From contig CAYXGT010000060.1 in assembly GCA_964464635.1 (NCBI GenBank), forward strand, positions 1 to 18,632: 18,632 nucleotides of DNA, in the 5' to 3' direction. Shown here in pieces: positions 1-8,409 of the stretch. Source of the DNA: CAYLMG01 sp964464635 (lineage in GTDB: Bacteria > Planctomycetota > Phycisphaerae > Sedimentisphaerales > Anaerobacaceae). The translations under genes and the position numbers were made by a program. Under the pieces are notes generated by a model that was given only the letters and a program-made list of their open reading frames with translations, made no database searches and had not been told where the DNA came from. Each line of letters starts with the position of its first letter. The stretch's first letter is position 1.

Positions 1-271
1 TTTGTCTGATCGCTCATCCAAAAAAACGCCCTTTAACCACTGTTCTCATTAATAAGACGAATGACTGAACGCTTAAATCCAAAAAAATTGCCTGTTTAAC
101 CTTTCGATATTTTCTATAAAAGGGGATTTCCGGCGGATAACCGGTTATAAAAATACAAATCAGCTATGATAAAATTAAAGCTTCTCATCGGAAACACATA
201 TTTAAATCATAGTTATTAACATATAGAATGCTTTTTGTCAAACTAAATCCGGCGTAAATCCATCTAAGGGC
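1..271. other. Intergenic region, no gene seen
   Basis: This AT-rich stretch at the left edge has no reading frame with a ribosome binding site and no recognisable RNA gene. It holds runs of A and short palindromes such as AACCGGTT near 140, but nothing I can assign. The only supported element upstream of the first gene is the promoter that begins at 272. Confidence 0.5.
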
Positions 272-300
272 TTGAAAAGCGTAGCTTTTAAGCTTATAAA
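272..300 (+). promoter_or_regulatory. Sigma-70-type promoter of the UDP-sugar pyrophosphorylase gene
   Basis: A -35 box TTGAAA (272-277, 5/6 to consensus) and a -10 box TATAAA (295-300, 5/6) are separated by exactly 17 bases. The inferred transcription start near 307 gives a leader of about 33 bases before the ATG at 340. Function is inferred from sequence only. Confidence 0.6.
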
Positions 301-339
301 CAAGACTTTTGGTAATCCGAGTTGGGAAAAGCCTGAGTT

Positions 340-1770
340 ATGATTAGTGAAGAATTACTCGAAACCACAAGAAAAATGCTTATAGAGTACGGTCAGCAGC
401 ATCTTCTAATGTTCTGGGACGAGTTGCAGGAAACTCAAAAGCAAAGGCTGCTGGAGGAAATCGGGCGATTAGACTTTTCAAAAATCGACCGTTGGGTGGA
501 AAAATATGTAAAAAAACCGGCTCCTCTAAGACTGCCTTCTGAATTTCAGCCTGCCTCTTCTTATCCGCCGGAGCCGAAAAACAGCGAGCAGCGCCAAAAA
601 TATAAATTAGCTATCGAAACGGGCAGAGAGCTTATATCAGCCGGTAAAATCGCTGCTTTCGTCGTGGCAGGCGGACAGGGGACGCGGCTCGGATTTGATG
701 GGCCAAAAGGAAATTACCCAATCAGTCCGGTTCGAAATAAAACGCTGTTTCAAATATTCGCAGAAACTATCAAGGCGGCCTGTGAAAAATACCAGGCCGA
801 TATTCCCTGGTATATTATGACCAGCCCGGTAAACTACGAGCAAACACTGAATATCTTCAGGGAAAATTCTTATTACAACCTGGGTAAGGAAAACATCTTT
901 ATTTTTCAGCAGGCTACGATGCCCAACTTCGGATTGGATGGGAAAATCCTGCTGGCGGACAAAGGCACAATCGCGGTTTCTCCCGACGGTCACGGAGGCA
1001 GCTTAAAGGCGCTTTATGAAAGCGGTGCTCTCGAAGATATGAAAAACCGCGGAGTAGATTTTATGAGCTACTGGCAGGTCGATAATCCGCTTATCAAAAT
1101 TATCGACCCTCTTTTCATAGGCCTGCATAAGCTCGATAGTTCAGAGATGTCTTCGAAGGCTTTGCTTAAAAATCATCCCAAGGAAAAGGTTGGCAACTTT
1201 TGCCTTGTGGACGGCAGAGTGACGGTTATAGAGTACAGTGACCTGCCGGACGAGCTTTCCGAGAAGAGAAATTCCGATGGTTCGCTCGTCTTTGAGCTTG
1301 GCAGTATCGCAATACATATAATAAGCAGAAGCTTTGTGGAGGAGCTGAATTCAGAAGGTGACTTCTCGCTGCCCTTTCATCGGGCTGTTAAGAAAATTGC
1401 CTACGTTGATGAGAAAGGCCGGCTGGTAAAACCTGCTGAGCCGAACGGTATTAAGCTTGAGATGTTTATTTTTGATGCTCTGCCGCTGGCGGACAATTCC
1501 GTGATTCTGCAAACTGTTCGCAGCGAAGAGTTCGCACCAGTCAAAAATGCCACAGGCATCGACAGCGCCGAAGTCACCAGAAAAATGATGGCTGAAAGGT
1601 CTGCAAAATGGCTGGAATGGGCAGGTATTTCTGTCCCAAGAAAAAAAGACGGCAGTCTCGACTGTCTTATCGAGATAGCACCGGGTTTCGCATTTGAAAA
1701 AGAGCAGCTTAAAGACAAGACCGACAAAATTGCCGAAATAAAAGACGGCGATAAAATTTATATCGGCTGA
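340..1770 (+). CDS. UDP-N-acetylglucosamine pyrophosphorylase, eukaryotic UAP1 type (UDPGP family)
   Basis: Predicted cytosolic uridylyltransferase that makes UDP-GlcNAc (or UDP-GalNAc or a related UDP-sugar) and pyrophosphate from UTP and the sugar 1-phosphate, for cell-envelope and glycan synthesis. The nucleotide-binding signature VAGGQGTRLGFDGPKG lies at residues 109-124. It is followed by other UAP hallmarks: PDGHGG, the YWQVDNPL...DP.FIG block, EMFIFDALP, and EFAPVKNATG near the C-terminus. The length of 476 aa matches the UAP1/AGX family (about 450-520 aa). It is not the bacterial GlmU type, which carries a left-handed beta-helix. The ATG at 340 has only a weak GGGAA upstream (near 325), but a good promoter lies at 272-300. 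The gene ends three bases before the end of the convergent queA. Family assignment is firm; the exact sugar is not determined by sequence. Confidence 0.9.
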   Translation: MISEELLETTRKMLIEYGQQHLLMFWDELQETQKQRLLEEIGRLDFSKIDRWVEKYVKKPAPLRLPSEFQPASSYPPEPKNSEQRQKYKLAIETGRELISAGKIAAFVVAGGQGTRLGFDGPKGNYPISPVRNKTLFQIFAETIKAACEKYQADIPWYIMTSPVNYEQTLNIFRENSYYNLGKENIFIFQQATMPNFGLDGKILLADKGTIAVSPDGHGGSLKALYESGALEDMKNRGVDFMSYWQVDNPLIKIIDPLFIGLHKLDSSEMSSKALLKNHPKEKVGNFCLVDGRVTVIEYSDLPDELSEKRNSDGSLVFELGSIAIHIISRSFVEELNSEGDFSLPFHRAVKKIAYVDEKGRLVKPAEPNGIKLEMFIFDALPLADNSVILQTVRSEEFAPVKNATGIDSAEVTRKMMAERSAKWLEWAGISVPRKKDGSLDCLIEIAPGFAFEKEQLKDKTDKIAEIKDGDKIYIG

Positions 1771-1773
1771 GTT

Positions 1774-2823
1774 TTATATAATCAGCATAGCGTCACCGTA
1801 AGAATAAAAGCGGTATCGCTTTTCTATGGCGTGATGATAGGCAGCGAGGATTTTATCTAGGCCGGCAAAGGCGGCTGTGAGGGCAAGCAGTGTTGAGCGG
1901 GGCAGATGAAAATTTGTTACCATTGCATTAGTAACTTTGAATTTATAGCCCGGCCTGATAAACAAATCCGTTGTTCCGCTGAAAGGGCGCACTTTCGAGC
2001 CGATACTTACAGTTTCGAGGACGCGAACACAGGTTGTACCGACCGCGATTACCCTGTTTCCATTTTCTTTTGCCCTGTTTATGATTTCCGCATTCTCCGA
2101 ATCTATGCTGAATTTCTCTTTATGAATTTTGTGCTCTTCAAGATTTTCAGCGGCTACCGGCTTGAATGTCCCTGCACCCACGTGAAGGGTAATATAAGCG
2201 AAGATTATGCCCTCGTTTTTAAATTTTTCGATTAGCTTTTTAGTAAAGTGCAGTCCCGCAGTCGGAGCTGCGATAGCTCCCGTCTTTTCGGCATAAACGG
2301 TTTGATATCGCTGTCTGTCGGTCTGTGCCAGCTTGAGGTCTCTGCCTCGCCTGATATAGGGCGGCAGGGGCGGAAAACCTATTTTTTCAAGTATGGTTTC
2401 GGCCTTTTGGCTGGTTTTAATCCTGAGCAGGCATTTACCATCCTGTTTTTTCTCGAGCAGGACGGCTTCTATTGTCCTGCTGCCTTGTTTGCTTTCAAGG
2501 TATATCTGCTCTTTCGTCTTTATTCTTCGAGCACCCTTTAACATAACCTCCCATACGCCGTCCTCGGCCTGCTGCAAAAAAAGACCTTCGAGTTCACCGC
2601 CCGTGGAGCGCCGGGCAAAAAAACGGGCAGGCAGCACCTTAGTATTATTAAGTACAAAACAATCGCCGGCCGAGGTGAATTTACCGATGTCGCTGAAGAT
2701 ACAATCTCCAAGCTCGCCGCTCAGGCGGTTCAAAACCAGCAGGCGCGATTTGCTGCGAACGCAACAAGGCTGCTGGGCAATAAGTTCCCGGGGCAAACTG
2801 TAATCCAGCAGTTCAGTCTTCAT
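1774..2823 (-). CDS. queA: S-adenosylmethionine:tRNA ribosyltransferase-isomerase
   Basis: QueA transfers and isomerises the ribosyl part of SAM onto 7-aminomethyl-7-deazaguanine in the wobble position of GUN-anticodon tRNAs. This gives epoxyqueuosine, the penultimate step of queuosine synthesis. Family hallmarks seen are the N-terminal DYSLPRELIAQQP, GAIAAPTAGLHFT, HVGAGTFKPV, and NFHLPRSTLLALTAAFAG near the C-terminus. The start at 2823 (MKTELLDYSLP) is chosen because QueA proteins begin this way. An in-frame ATG at 2886 would add 21 residues with no family resemblance. The mature length of 349 aa is typical. No clear Shine-Dalgarno sequence precedes the start. No other queuosine gene is in the window. 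The gene is convergent with the pyrophosphorylase gene, with three bases between them. Confidence 0.97.
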   Translation of the reverse strand: MKTELLDYSLPRELIAQQPCCVRSKSRLLVLNRLSGELGDCIFSDIGKFTSAGDCFVLNNTKVLPARFFARRSTGGELEGLFLQQAEDGVWEVMLKGARRIKTKEQIYLESKQGSRTIEAVLLEKKQDGKCLLRIKTSQKAETILEKIGFPPLPPYIRRGRDLKLAQTDRQRYQTVYAEKTGAIAAPTAGLHFTKKLIEKFKNEGIIFAYITLHVGAGTFKPVAAENLEEHKIHKEKFSIDSENAEIINRAKENGNRVIAVGTTCVRVLETVSIGSKVRPFSGTTDLFIRPGYKFKVTNAMVTNFHLPRSTLLALTAAFAGLDKILAAYHHAIEKRYRFYSYGDAMLII

Positions 2824-2994
2824 AAACGAAAGGTTATCAGACCATCGGAAAAATGACAAAAAAATTTTCAGCCGATAATAAGACAATTACAAAGATTACC
2901 CTGTAGCGCTCGAATTAGTTACCAAGCCTGTAAAAATTTCCGACGATATGAAAAAAACAATGAACTGATAAAATTAATTTCAAGGGTCAGGGAA

Positions 2995-3192
2995 ATGGCG
3001 TCAAAAGAATATTTTGAGCAGGCGGCCACTTCAATAGCAGCATTAGGCAGAAAAGAGCTTGAAAAAAGAATCAAACACTTCAAAGGCAGGTTCAAACTTG
3101 ACTTCAGCGATGATTATCTTAATAATTTGTCGGTTGACAGACTCAGGCATGTCCTTCTTGCTGCTTTAATAAATGCCGGTCCCCACAATTAA
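2995..3192 (+). CDS. Small conserved-looking hypothetical protein, 65 aa
   Basis: I do not recognise this protein. It is 65 aa, soluble and predicted mostly helical, with no signal peptide or membrane segment. A basic stretch (KELEKRIKHFKGRFK, about residues 20-34) is followed by an acidic and then hydrophobic helix containing LDFSDDYLNNLSVDRLRHVL. An AAGGG at 2982-2986, eight bases before the ATG, supports translation. It is divergent from queA across about 170 bases and lies upstream of the dispersed repeat. The amphipathic composition and LSVDRLRHVLLAALI helix look like a real small domain, possibly protein- or nucleic-acid-binding, but no function can be given. Confidence 0.6.
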   Translation: MASKEYFEQAATSIAALGRKELEKRIKHFKGRFKLDFSDDYLNNLSVDRLRHVLLAALINAGPHN

Positions 3193-3334
3193 CAGCACTA
3201 CAGCTTTTTTGCCATGTCAAACCAGGTCGAAGGCCTCCGGCCTCTAAACAGTTATACTGTAACCCACATTGTTAAAAAGCCTTGCATGAAATAGATTTTT
3301 ATTGATATTTGAAAAATAAAAGGAACAAACGGAT
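3193..3334. other. Intergenic region with a small hairpin
   Basis: There is no gene here. The only structure is a five-base-pair hairpin AGGCC-TCC-GGCCT at 3231-3243, which has no T-run and so is not a convincing terminator. The stretch leads into the dispersed palindromic repeat at 3335. Confidence 0.4.
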
Positions 3335-3430
3335 TGTCACTCCCGCGCAGGCGGGAGTCCAGAGAACGCTGAGTAAACAGCTTGATTCCCGCTCCCCGCC
3401 TTCGCGGGGACAAGCTTCGCGGGAATGACA
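3335..3430. repeat. Dispersed nested-palindrome repeat (REP/MITE-like)
   Basis: The 96-base element is bounded by imperfect inverted repeats: TGTCACTCCCGCG (3335-3347) and CGCGGGAATGACA (3418-3430), 12 of 13 paired. Inside is one perfect hairpin, ACTCCCGC-GCAG-GCGGGAGT (3339-3358). A second, nested one has AGCTTG (3379-3384) pairing with CAAGCT (3411-3416) around TCCCCGC-CTTC-GCGGGGA (3393-3410). The 'TCATTCCCGCGAAGGCGGGAATCCAG' style of core is a widespread intergenic repeat in bacterial genomes, and its frames translate to the familiar 'SFPRRRES...LDSRLRGSD' pseudo-peptide. It carries no transposase, so any mobility would have to be supplied in trans. Confidence 0.85.
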
Positions 3431-3574
3431 TCATTACTTTATTTTCGTGGAAATGTTCCATTTAATAATGGGAGGTCAATAAATTATAATATTTTCTCTT
3501 ATTTAATCAGGAGGAGCGGCCGAGCTCTAATAGCAGGTTCGTTTAACTTTAGACCTATAATAAAAGGGAAAACT

Positions 3575-6274
3575 ATGATTAGGTTACTTTCCGCCGTGAA
3601 GAAAATAATCTTGATTTGTTTAATTGCATCAATCTCAACCGGCGTAGCTGTTGGCGGAGCTTTTTACGATAGCGGCGAAGACAGGGATTTTGCTGAACGC
3701 AAGTATGCGCCTGACAGAAAAGTTGACATACTGCACATCAAAATTGATGTAACCCCCGATTTTAATGAGCGTACAATCGAAGGCATTACGACGATAACAT
3801 TTGCGCCTATAGCGAAGCCCCTTTATGAGCTCAGGCTTGATGCATACGATTTGCTTGTATCATCCGTTAAATCCAGCGCGAGAATAGCCGGATACAATGT
3901 CACCAAAGAGGATATTACCATTACATTCGCCTCTGCCATAGAGCCGGCAGATGAAACAACCGTCACGATTGCATATCATGCCGAGCCCAAAGACGGTTTT
4001 TTCTTCAGGACACCGGAGCTTGGTTATAAGGCTGAAGATATTCATCTTTTTACACAGGGTGAGTCGCATTCTCATCGTTACTGGTTTCCGAATTACGACT
4101 ACCCCAACGAACATTCGACCTCGGAGGTTATCTGCCGTGTCCCCAGTGATATGACCGTGCTTGCGAACGGCCGGCTCGTATCGGAGGTAATTAATCACGA
4201 TACAGATTTGAAAACAGTCTGCTGGAAACAGGAAAAACCGCATGTAAATTACCTTGTTGCTCTTGTCGCGGGCAAATTCGAGAAGGTCGAATCGAAGCAC
4301 AAAGACATTCCGCTCGCCTTTTATACCACGCCGTCCAATATTAAATACGCACAAAACTCTTTCCGGGAAACGGCGGATATTATGGACTTTTATGAGAAAG
4401 AGATTGGTGTGGACTTTCCGTGGTGCAAATATTACCAGGTCTGCGTTGCGGATTTCGTGGCAGGCGGGATGGAGAATACCTCTCTTACGATACTGACAGA
4501 GGGCACTTTATTTTCGGATGATTTTGAAAATATACGCTCAAGCCGGATGCTTAATTCACATGAGATGGCACATCAATGGTTCGGTGATTATGTTACCTGC
4601 AAGGACTGGAGCCATTTGTGGCTCAACGAAGGTTTTGCAACCTACTACGAGAAGCTGCACGACGGACATCAAAACGGCAGAGACCAGATGTTGTATAATC
4701 TGTACGACACAGCCGTACCTATATTAAGCCGAACAGAGGAGCAGCGGCCTATAGTTTATAAGGAATATTCAGACGAGGGTGAGCAGTTCGATTATAGAAA
4801 CTATAACAAGGGATGCTGGGTGCTGCATATGCTGCGCAACAGACTCGGCGAGGATTTATACCGCAAATGCGTCAAAACCTATCTTGAAAGGTTCGCCTTC
4901 GGCAGTACAGTAACCGAGGATTTTATCTCCGTTATTGAGGAGCTTTCCGGCAGAAGCTACGACCGGTTTTTCGACGAATGGGTCAGGCAGGGACGTTTCC
5001 CGGAGTTGAAGATAAGTTACTCCTGGTCGGAAAAAGACAAACTTGCCAAAGTCTCCATAGCACAGACACAGAAGCCGGTAAACAACGTAAGCGTTTATCA
5101 TTTTCCTGCTTCAATCCGGTTTGTTGTTAACGGGCAAAAAATCGATAAGCAAATAGAAGTCGATTCCGAAGAGCGCGATTTTTATTTTCCACTGCCGGCG
5201 AAGCCTGAAATCGTACGCTTCGACCCGGAATACACACTGCTTGCCAAAATCGAATTCGATAAACCGCGTGAAATGTTGTACGCCCAGCTTGAAGATACCA
5301 ATGATGTCATCGGACGGATACTGGCAATCGAGCAGCTTGAGGAAAAGACGGACAAAACAACTATCGAGAAACTCAAACACGCATTGAATAACGACCCGTT
5401 CTACGGTGTAAGAATCAAGGCCTGCGATGCCCTTGTTGAGATGAAAGACGAAGACGCTGCTTTCAAGGCTCTGTGCGAATCAGTTGAGCAGCCTGATGCA
5501 AGAGTGCGCCAAAGTGTTCTAAGCGGAATCGGTTCGGTGTACGGCGAGGAAAGTCACGAGATTATCCTTGACGTTTTCGAAACGGAGAAAAATCCCGACA
5601 TCAAAGCGGGCTGCCTGCGTAACCTTGCTCTTTACAGAGATGATGAAACAAAACAGGTAATGAAAGACTACCTGATGTCCGAATCATTTAAAAATCTTTT
5701 AGTCGATGCTGCAATAGATGGGATTCGCAATCTCGACGACCCATACTTTATAGATGAGCTGCAGGAAACAATAAAGACTCGTTTCGATGAGCTTGAGACA
5801 AGAACAACCGGCAGCGGTCTTGACACACTTGCATATATAGCACGCGAAGAGGAGGACACAAGTGAGGTACGGGAATTTTTGACCGGGTATGTAAGCAGTA
5901 AAAATCCGCGAATCAAGGCCGCCGCCCTGAGGGCTCTCGGCACACTTGGTGATGTGAAGGCACGAGCACTTCTGGAATCCTTTGTTCCGCGTGATGAGAT
6001 GCCCGGCGTTGTCCCTCGAAGAAGAAGGTTTTTCAGCCCGGCCTGGGCTGCGAAGAATGCTCTCGACAAACTCAACAAAGAACAGAAGTTCGCACCTGAC
6101 GAAGTGATAGAGCTGCGTGAAAAAGTCGATGAGCTGAAAAAGCAAACCGAAAAAACGAAAGATGAGCTTGAAGATTTGAAAAAGAAGTTCGAAGCCAGGC
6201 AAATAACAAGCGACTCTAATGATATATCCGGCCCTGCCGACTCGAACGAATCGCCTGCGGATGCAAATAATTAA
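3575..6274 (+). CDS. Secreted M1-family zinc aminopeptidase with HEAT-repeat tail
   Basis: Predicted exported metallopeptidase that removes N-terminal residues from peptides. The zinc site is complete: HEMAH at residues 329-333 and the third ligand E352 in NEGF, giving HExxH-x18-E. The exopeptidase motif GGMEN lies at 297-301. A likely catalytic Tyr sits in the YNKGCW region further on. A signal peptide covers roughly residues 1-27. After the catalytic and beta-sandwich parts, about residues 570-830 form helical HEAT-like repeats, and about 829-877 form a charged coiled coil (KVDELKK...KDELEDLKKK), ending in a Ser/Asp/Asn-rich tail. The start at 3575 is chosen for the AAAAGGG 7-13 bases upstream and the signal peptide; an upstream in-frame ATG at 3425 lies inside the dispersed repeat. 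Length is 899 aa. The substrate is unknown. Confidence 0.93.
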   Translation: MIRLLSAVKKIILICLIASISTGVAVGGAFYDSGEDRDFAERKYAPDRKVDILHIKIDVTPDFNERTIEGITTITFAPIAKPLYELRLDAYDLLVSSVKSSARIAGYNVTKEDITITFASAIEPADETTVTIAYHAEPKDGFFFRTPELGYKAEDIHLFTQGESHSHRYWFPNYDYPNEHSTSEVICRVPSDMTVLANGRLVSEVINHDTDLKTVCWKQEKPHVNYLVALVAGKFEKVESKHKDIPLAFYTTPSNIKYAQNSFRETADIMDFYEKEIGVDFPWCKYYQVCVADFVAGGMENTSLTILTEGTLFSDDFENIRSSRMLNSHEMAHQWFGDYVTCKDWSHLWLNEGFATYYEKLHDGHQNGRDQMLYNLYDTAVPILSRTEEQRPIVYKEYSDEGEQFDYRNYNKGCWVLHMLRNRLGEDLYRKCVKTYLERFAFGSTVTEDFISVIEELSGRSYDRFFDEWVRQGRFPELKISYSWSEKDKLAKVSIAQTQKPVNNVSVYHFPASIRFVVNGQKIDKQIEVDSEERDFYFPLPAKPEIVRFDPEYTLLAKIEFDKPREMLYAQLEDTNDVIGRILAIEQLEEKTDKTTIEKLKHALNNDPFYGVRIKACDALVEMKDEDAAFKALCESVEQPDARVRQSVLSGIGSVYGEESHEIILDVFETEKNPDIKAGCLRNLALYRDDETKQVMKDYLMSESFKNLLVDAAIDGIRNLDDPYFIDELQETIKTRFDELETRTTGSGLDTLAYIAREEEDTSEVREFLTGYVSSKNPRIKAAALRALGTLGDVKARALLESFVPRDEMPGVVPRRRRFFSPAWAAKNALDKLNKEQKFAPDEVIELREKVDELKKQTEKTKDELEDLKKKFEARQITSDSNDISGPADSNESPADANN

Positions 6275-6404
6275 TCTTAAGCTTTTAACACAGAAAAACC
6301 ACAAGAGTGGGGCCTTCAGCAGATTAATTATAGCGGCTGTAATCGGTGTATAATCCAATCCGTTATCATTTCAAAAGAAGCTATGCAAAAATTCGGCAGG
6401 AAAA

Positions 6405-6432
6405 CAAACGAATGTTTGCAGCAAACGGTTTC
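6405..6432. promoter_or_regulatory. Candidate operator: overlapping palindromes upstream of the alpha-galactosidase gene
   Basis: Four half-sites alternate: CAAAC (6405-6409), GTTTG (6414-6418), CAAAC (6422-6426) and GTTTC (6428-6432). The central pair forms a perfect 13-base palindrome GTTTGC-A-GCAAAC (6414-6426), and AAAC-G-GTTT forms another at 6423-6431. A -10-like TAAAAT at 6438-6443 would place these across a -35 region. Such arrays suit a dimeric sugar-responsive regulator of the LacI or AraC type. This is inference, as no regulator gene is nearby. Confidence 0.35.
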
Positions 6433-6530
6433 TGTAGTAAAATACCTTTCCGAACGATTTGAAAGATAGGAGGCAGGAAATGAAAAAGACAATTGTGGTA
6501 AAGAGAAAAATGAGCAGGGGAGCTGATATT

Positions 6531-8363
6531 ATGAAAACTCGGATTATTACAGTTGTTTTATCGCTGTTTTTTATGACGGCATTTACAGCGTGCTCGCAAA
6601 TTCAAATGATTAAGAAGACACCACAGTTTTACACCTGGGCGCTGAGGCCGCCGATGGGCTGGAACAGTTGGGATTGTTATGGCCCGACTGTTACCGAGGA
6701 GGAAGTAAAAGCAAATGCAGATTATATGGCTGGACATATGAAAGAGTTCGGCTGGGAATATATCGTTGTCGATATCCGCTGGTTTGTGAAGAATACAAAG
6801 ACGCACGGCTACAACCAAAGAGACCCGCAGTATGTTCTCGATGAATACGGCAGATACCTGCCGGCGGAGAACAGGTTTCCGTCTTCTGCCGGCGGTAAAG
6901 GTTTTAAGCCGCTTGCAGATTATATCCACAGCAGGGGACTCAAATTCGGTATTCACATAATGCGAGGTGTCCCTGTCGAAGCGGTAAAAAAGAGATTGCC
7001 GATACTGGCCTCTGGCGCGAATGCGGCGGACATTTACTCAACCGAAATGCAGTGCCGCTGGCTTCGTGATAATTACACAATCGTTGCCGGCAAAGTTGGT
7101 TCGCAGGAATATTACGACTCGATATTCGAACTGTACGCATCCTGGGGGGTGGATTATGTCAAGGTCGATGACCTGTCCGTGCCTTATCATACTCAGGAGA
7201 TTGAGATGATACGCAAGGCGATTGATAATTGCGGCCGGCCTATTGTGCTGAGCACGTCACCGGGGCCGACACCTTTTGAAAACGCAGAGCATATAAGTAA
7301 ACACGCCAACCTCTGGCGTCTGACGGGTGATTTCTGGGACAACTGGAATTCGCTCAACAACGCCTTTTCGAAATGCAGCCGGTGGCATAACTACATTCGG
7401 CCGGGCAGCTGGCCCGATTCGGATATGCTGGCCCTGGGGAGAATCGGAATCCGCGCGGAAAGAGGCAATAACCGTATGAGCCGCTTTACCAGTGACGAGG
7501 AGATTACGCTGATGACTTTATGGTGTATCGTGCGTTCGCCTTTGATGTTCGGAGGTGACCTGCCGAGCAATGACGAATGGACATTAAAGCTGATAACAAA
7601 TCCGGCGGTGCTGGCGGTAAATAAAAACAGCGAAAATAATAAACCTCTATATGAGGGCAATTTGGCCGTCTGGGTAGCCGATGTGCCCGAAAGCAGGGAT
7701 AAGTATGTTGCTGTTTTCAACCGTACCGGTAAAAGACAGAGAGCCGTAAATGTTTTCCTCGGGGATATCGGCTTTAAGAATGTAAAAGTTACCGACTTAT
7801 GGACAGGTGAGGATTTGGGTGTTTACAGCGAGCGGTTTTCGCCTGTTATAAAACCGCACGGCGCGGGTTTGTATCGATTGACACCAACTAGTAAAAAAGT
7901 CCCGGTCGAGCCGCTATCTGAACCTGAGTCGGGTTCCAATATCGCAATGCTGGCCTGCAAAACTGTTGCATCATACGTCTCGGATTGGACTTCTGCCGAC
8001 GCAGCCAACGATGAGCTTGACGCTGCCAACAGCAGGGATTATTCGCATTACGGCAACTGGCCGCAGCGAGGGGAGCACTGGATAGAATATCAGTGGCGGC
8101 AGCCTGTAACCATCGATAAGATTGACGTTTGGTGGTTCAAGGACAACGGTATAAGACTTCCACAGAGCTATAAACTACAGTACTTCAACGGCCGGCAGTT
8201 TGTTGACGTTGCCGGCGCAGAAGGTTACGGCCTTGATGCTGGCAGGTACAACAGCACAACTTTTGAGCCGGTGACGACAGACAGGCTTCGCCTTGTCTTT
8301 ACTTCTCAAACAGATTACTCGACCGGCATTATTGAATGGCGGGTTTTTACAGTAAAAAATTAG
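6531..8363 (+). CDS. GH27 alpha-galactosidase-like lipoprotein with C-terminal discoidin-like domain
   Basis: Predicted lipid-anchored glycoside hydrolase of family GH27, most likely releasing terminal alpha-galactose (or alpha-N-acetylgalactosamine) from polysaccharides outside the cytoplasm. The signal peptide ends in a lipobox, FTAC, with Cys21. The barrel begins at PPMGWNSWDCYG (about residue 40). The retaining nucleophile is D213 in DYVKVDD. The acid/base is D267 in RLTGD, aligned to the RNFAD and RTTGD sites of characterised enzymes. A beta-sandwich follows. Residues about 469-610 (SDWTSADAANDE..., EHWIEYQWRQPVTIDKIDVWW) look like an F5/8C (CBM32-like) carbohydrate-binding domain. The start at 6531 has AGGGGAG eight bases upstream and gives a normal lipoprotein n-region. 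An in-frame ATG at 6480 with AGGAGG at 6468-6473 is a real alternative that would add 17 residues. Confidence 0.9.
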   Translation: MKTRIITVVLSLFFMTAFTACSQIQMIKKTPQFYTWALRPPMGWNSWDCYGPTVTEEEVKANADYMAGHMKEFGWEYIVVDIRWFVKNTKTHGYNQRDPQYVLDEYGRYLPAENRFPSSAGGKGFKPLADYIHSRGLKFGIHIMRGVPVEAVKKRLPILASGANAADIYSTEMQCRWLRDNYTIVAGKVGSQEYYDSIFELYASWGVDYVKVDDLSVPYHTQEIEMIRKAIDNCGRPIVLSTSPGPTPFENAEHISKHANLWRLTGDFWDNWNSLNNAFSKCSRWHNYIRPGSWPDSDMLALGRIGIRAERGNNRMSRFTSDEEITLMTLWCIVRSPLMFGGDLPSNDEWTLKLITNPAVLAVNKNSENNKPLYEGNLAVWVADVPESRDKYVAVFNRTGKRQRAVNVFLGDIGFKNVKVTDLWTGEDLGVYSERFSPVIKPHGAGLYRLTPTSKKVPVEPLSEPESGSNIAMLACKTVASYVSDWTSADAANDELDAANSRDYSHYGNWPQRGEHWIEYQWRQPVTIDKIDVWWFKDNGIRLPQSYKLQYFNGRQFVDVAGAEGYGLDAGRYNSTTFEPVTTDRLRLVFTSQTDYSTGIIEWRVFTVKN

Positions 8364-8409
8364 TACGTACTTTTCACTGTATTCAACGAATAGATACAGC
8401 CGCTGTACT

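Noticed and set aside
3231..3243. AGGCC-TCC-GGCCT hairpin after the 65-aa gene
   Set aside because: The stem is only five base pairs and no T-run follows, so it is not a convincing terminator.
3252..3461. Minus-strand open frame of 69 codons
   Set aside because: It is the translation of the dispersed palindromic repeat ('SFPRSLSPRRRGAGIK...LDSRLRGSD'), a well-known spurious peptide.
3425..3574. N-terminal extension of the M1 aminopeptidase to ATG 3425
   Set aside because: It starts within the dispersed repeat, has no ribosome binding site and would bury the signal peptide.
8377..8399. CTGTAT...ATACAG hairpin between the convergent alpha-galactosidase and giant surface genes
   Set aside because: It has a six-base-pair AT-rich stem, an 11-base loop and no T-run, so I do not call it a terminator.
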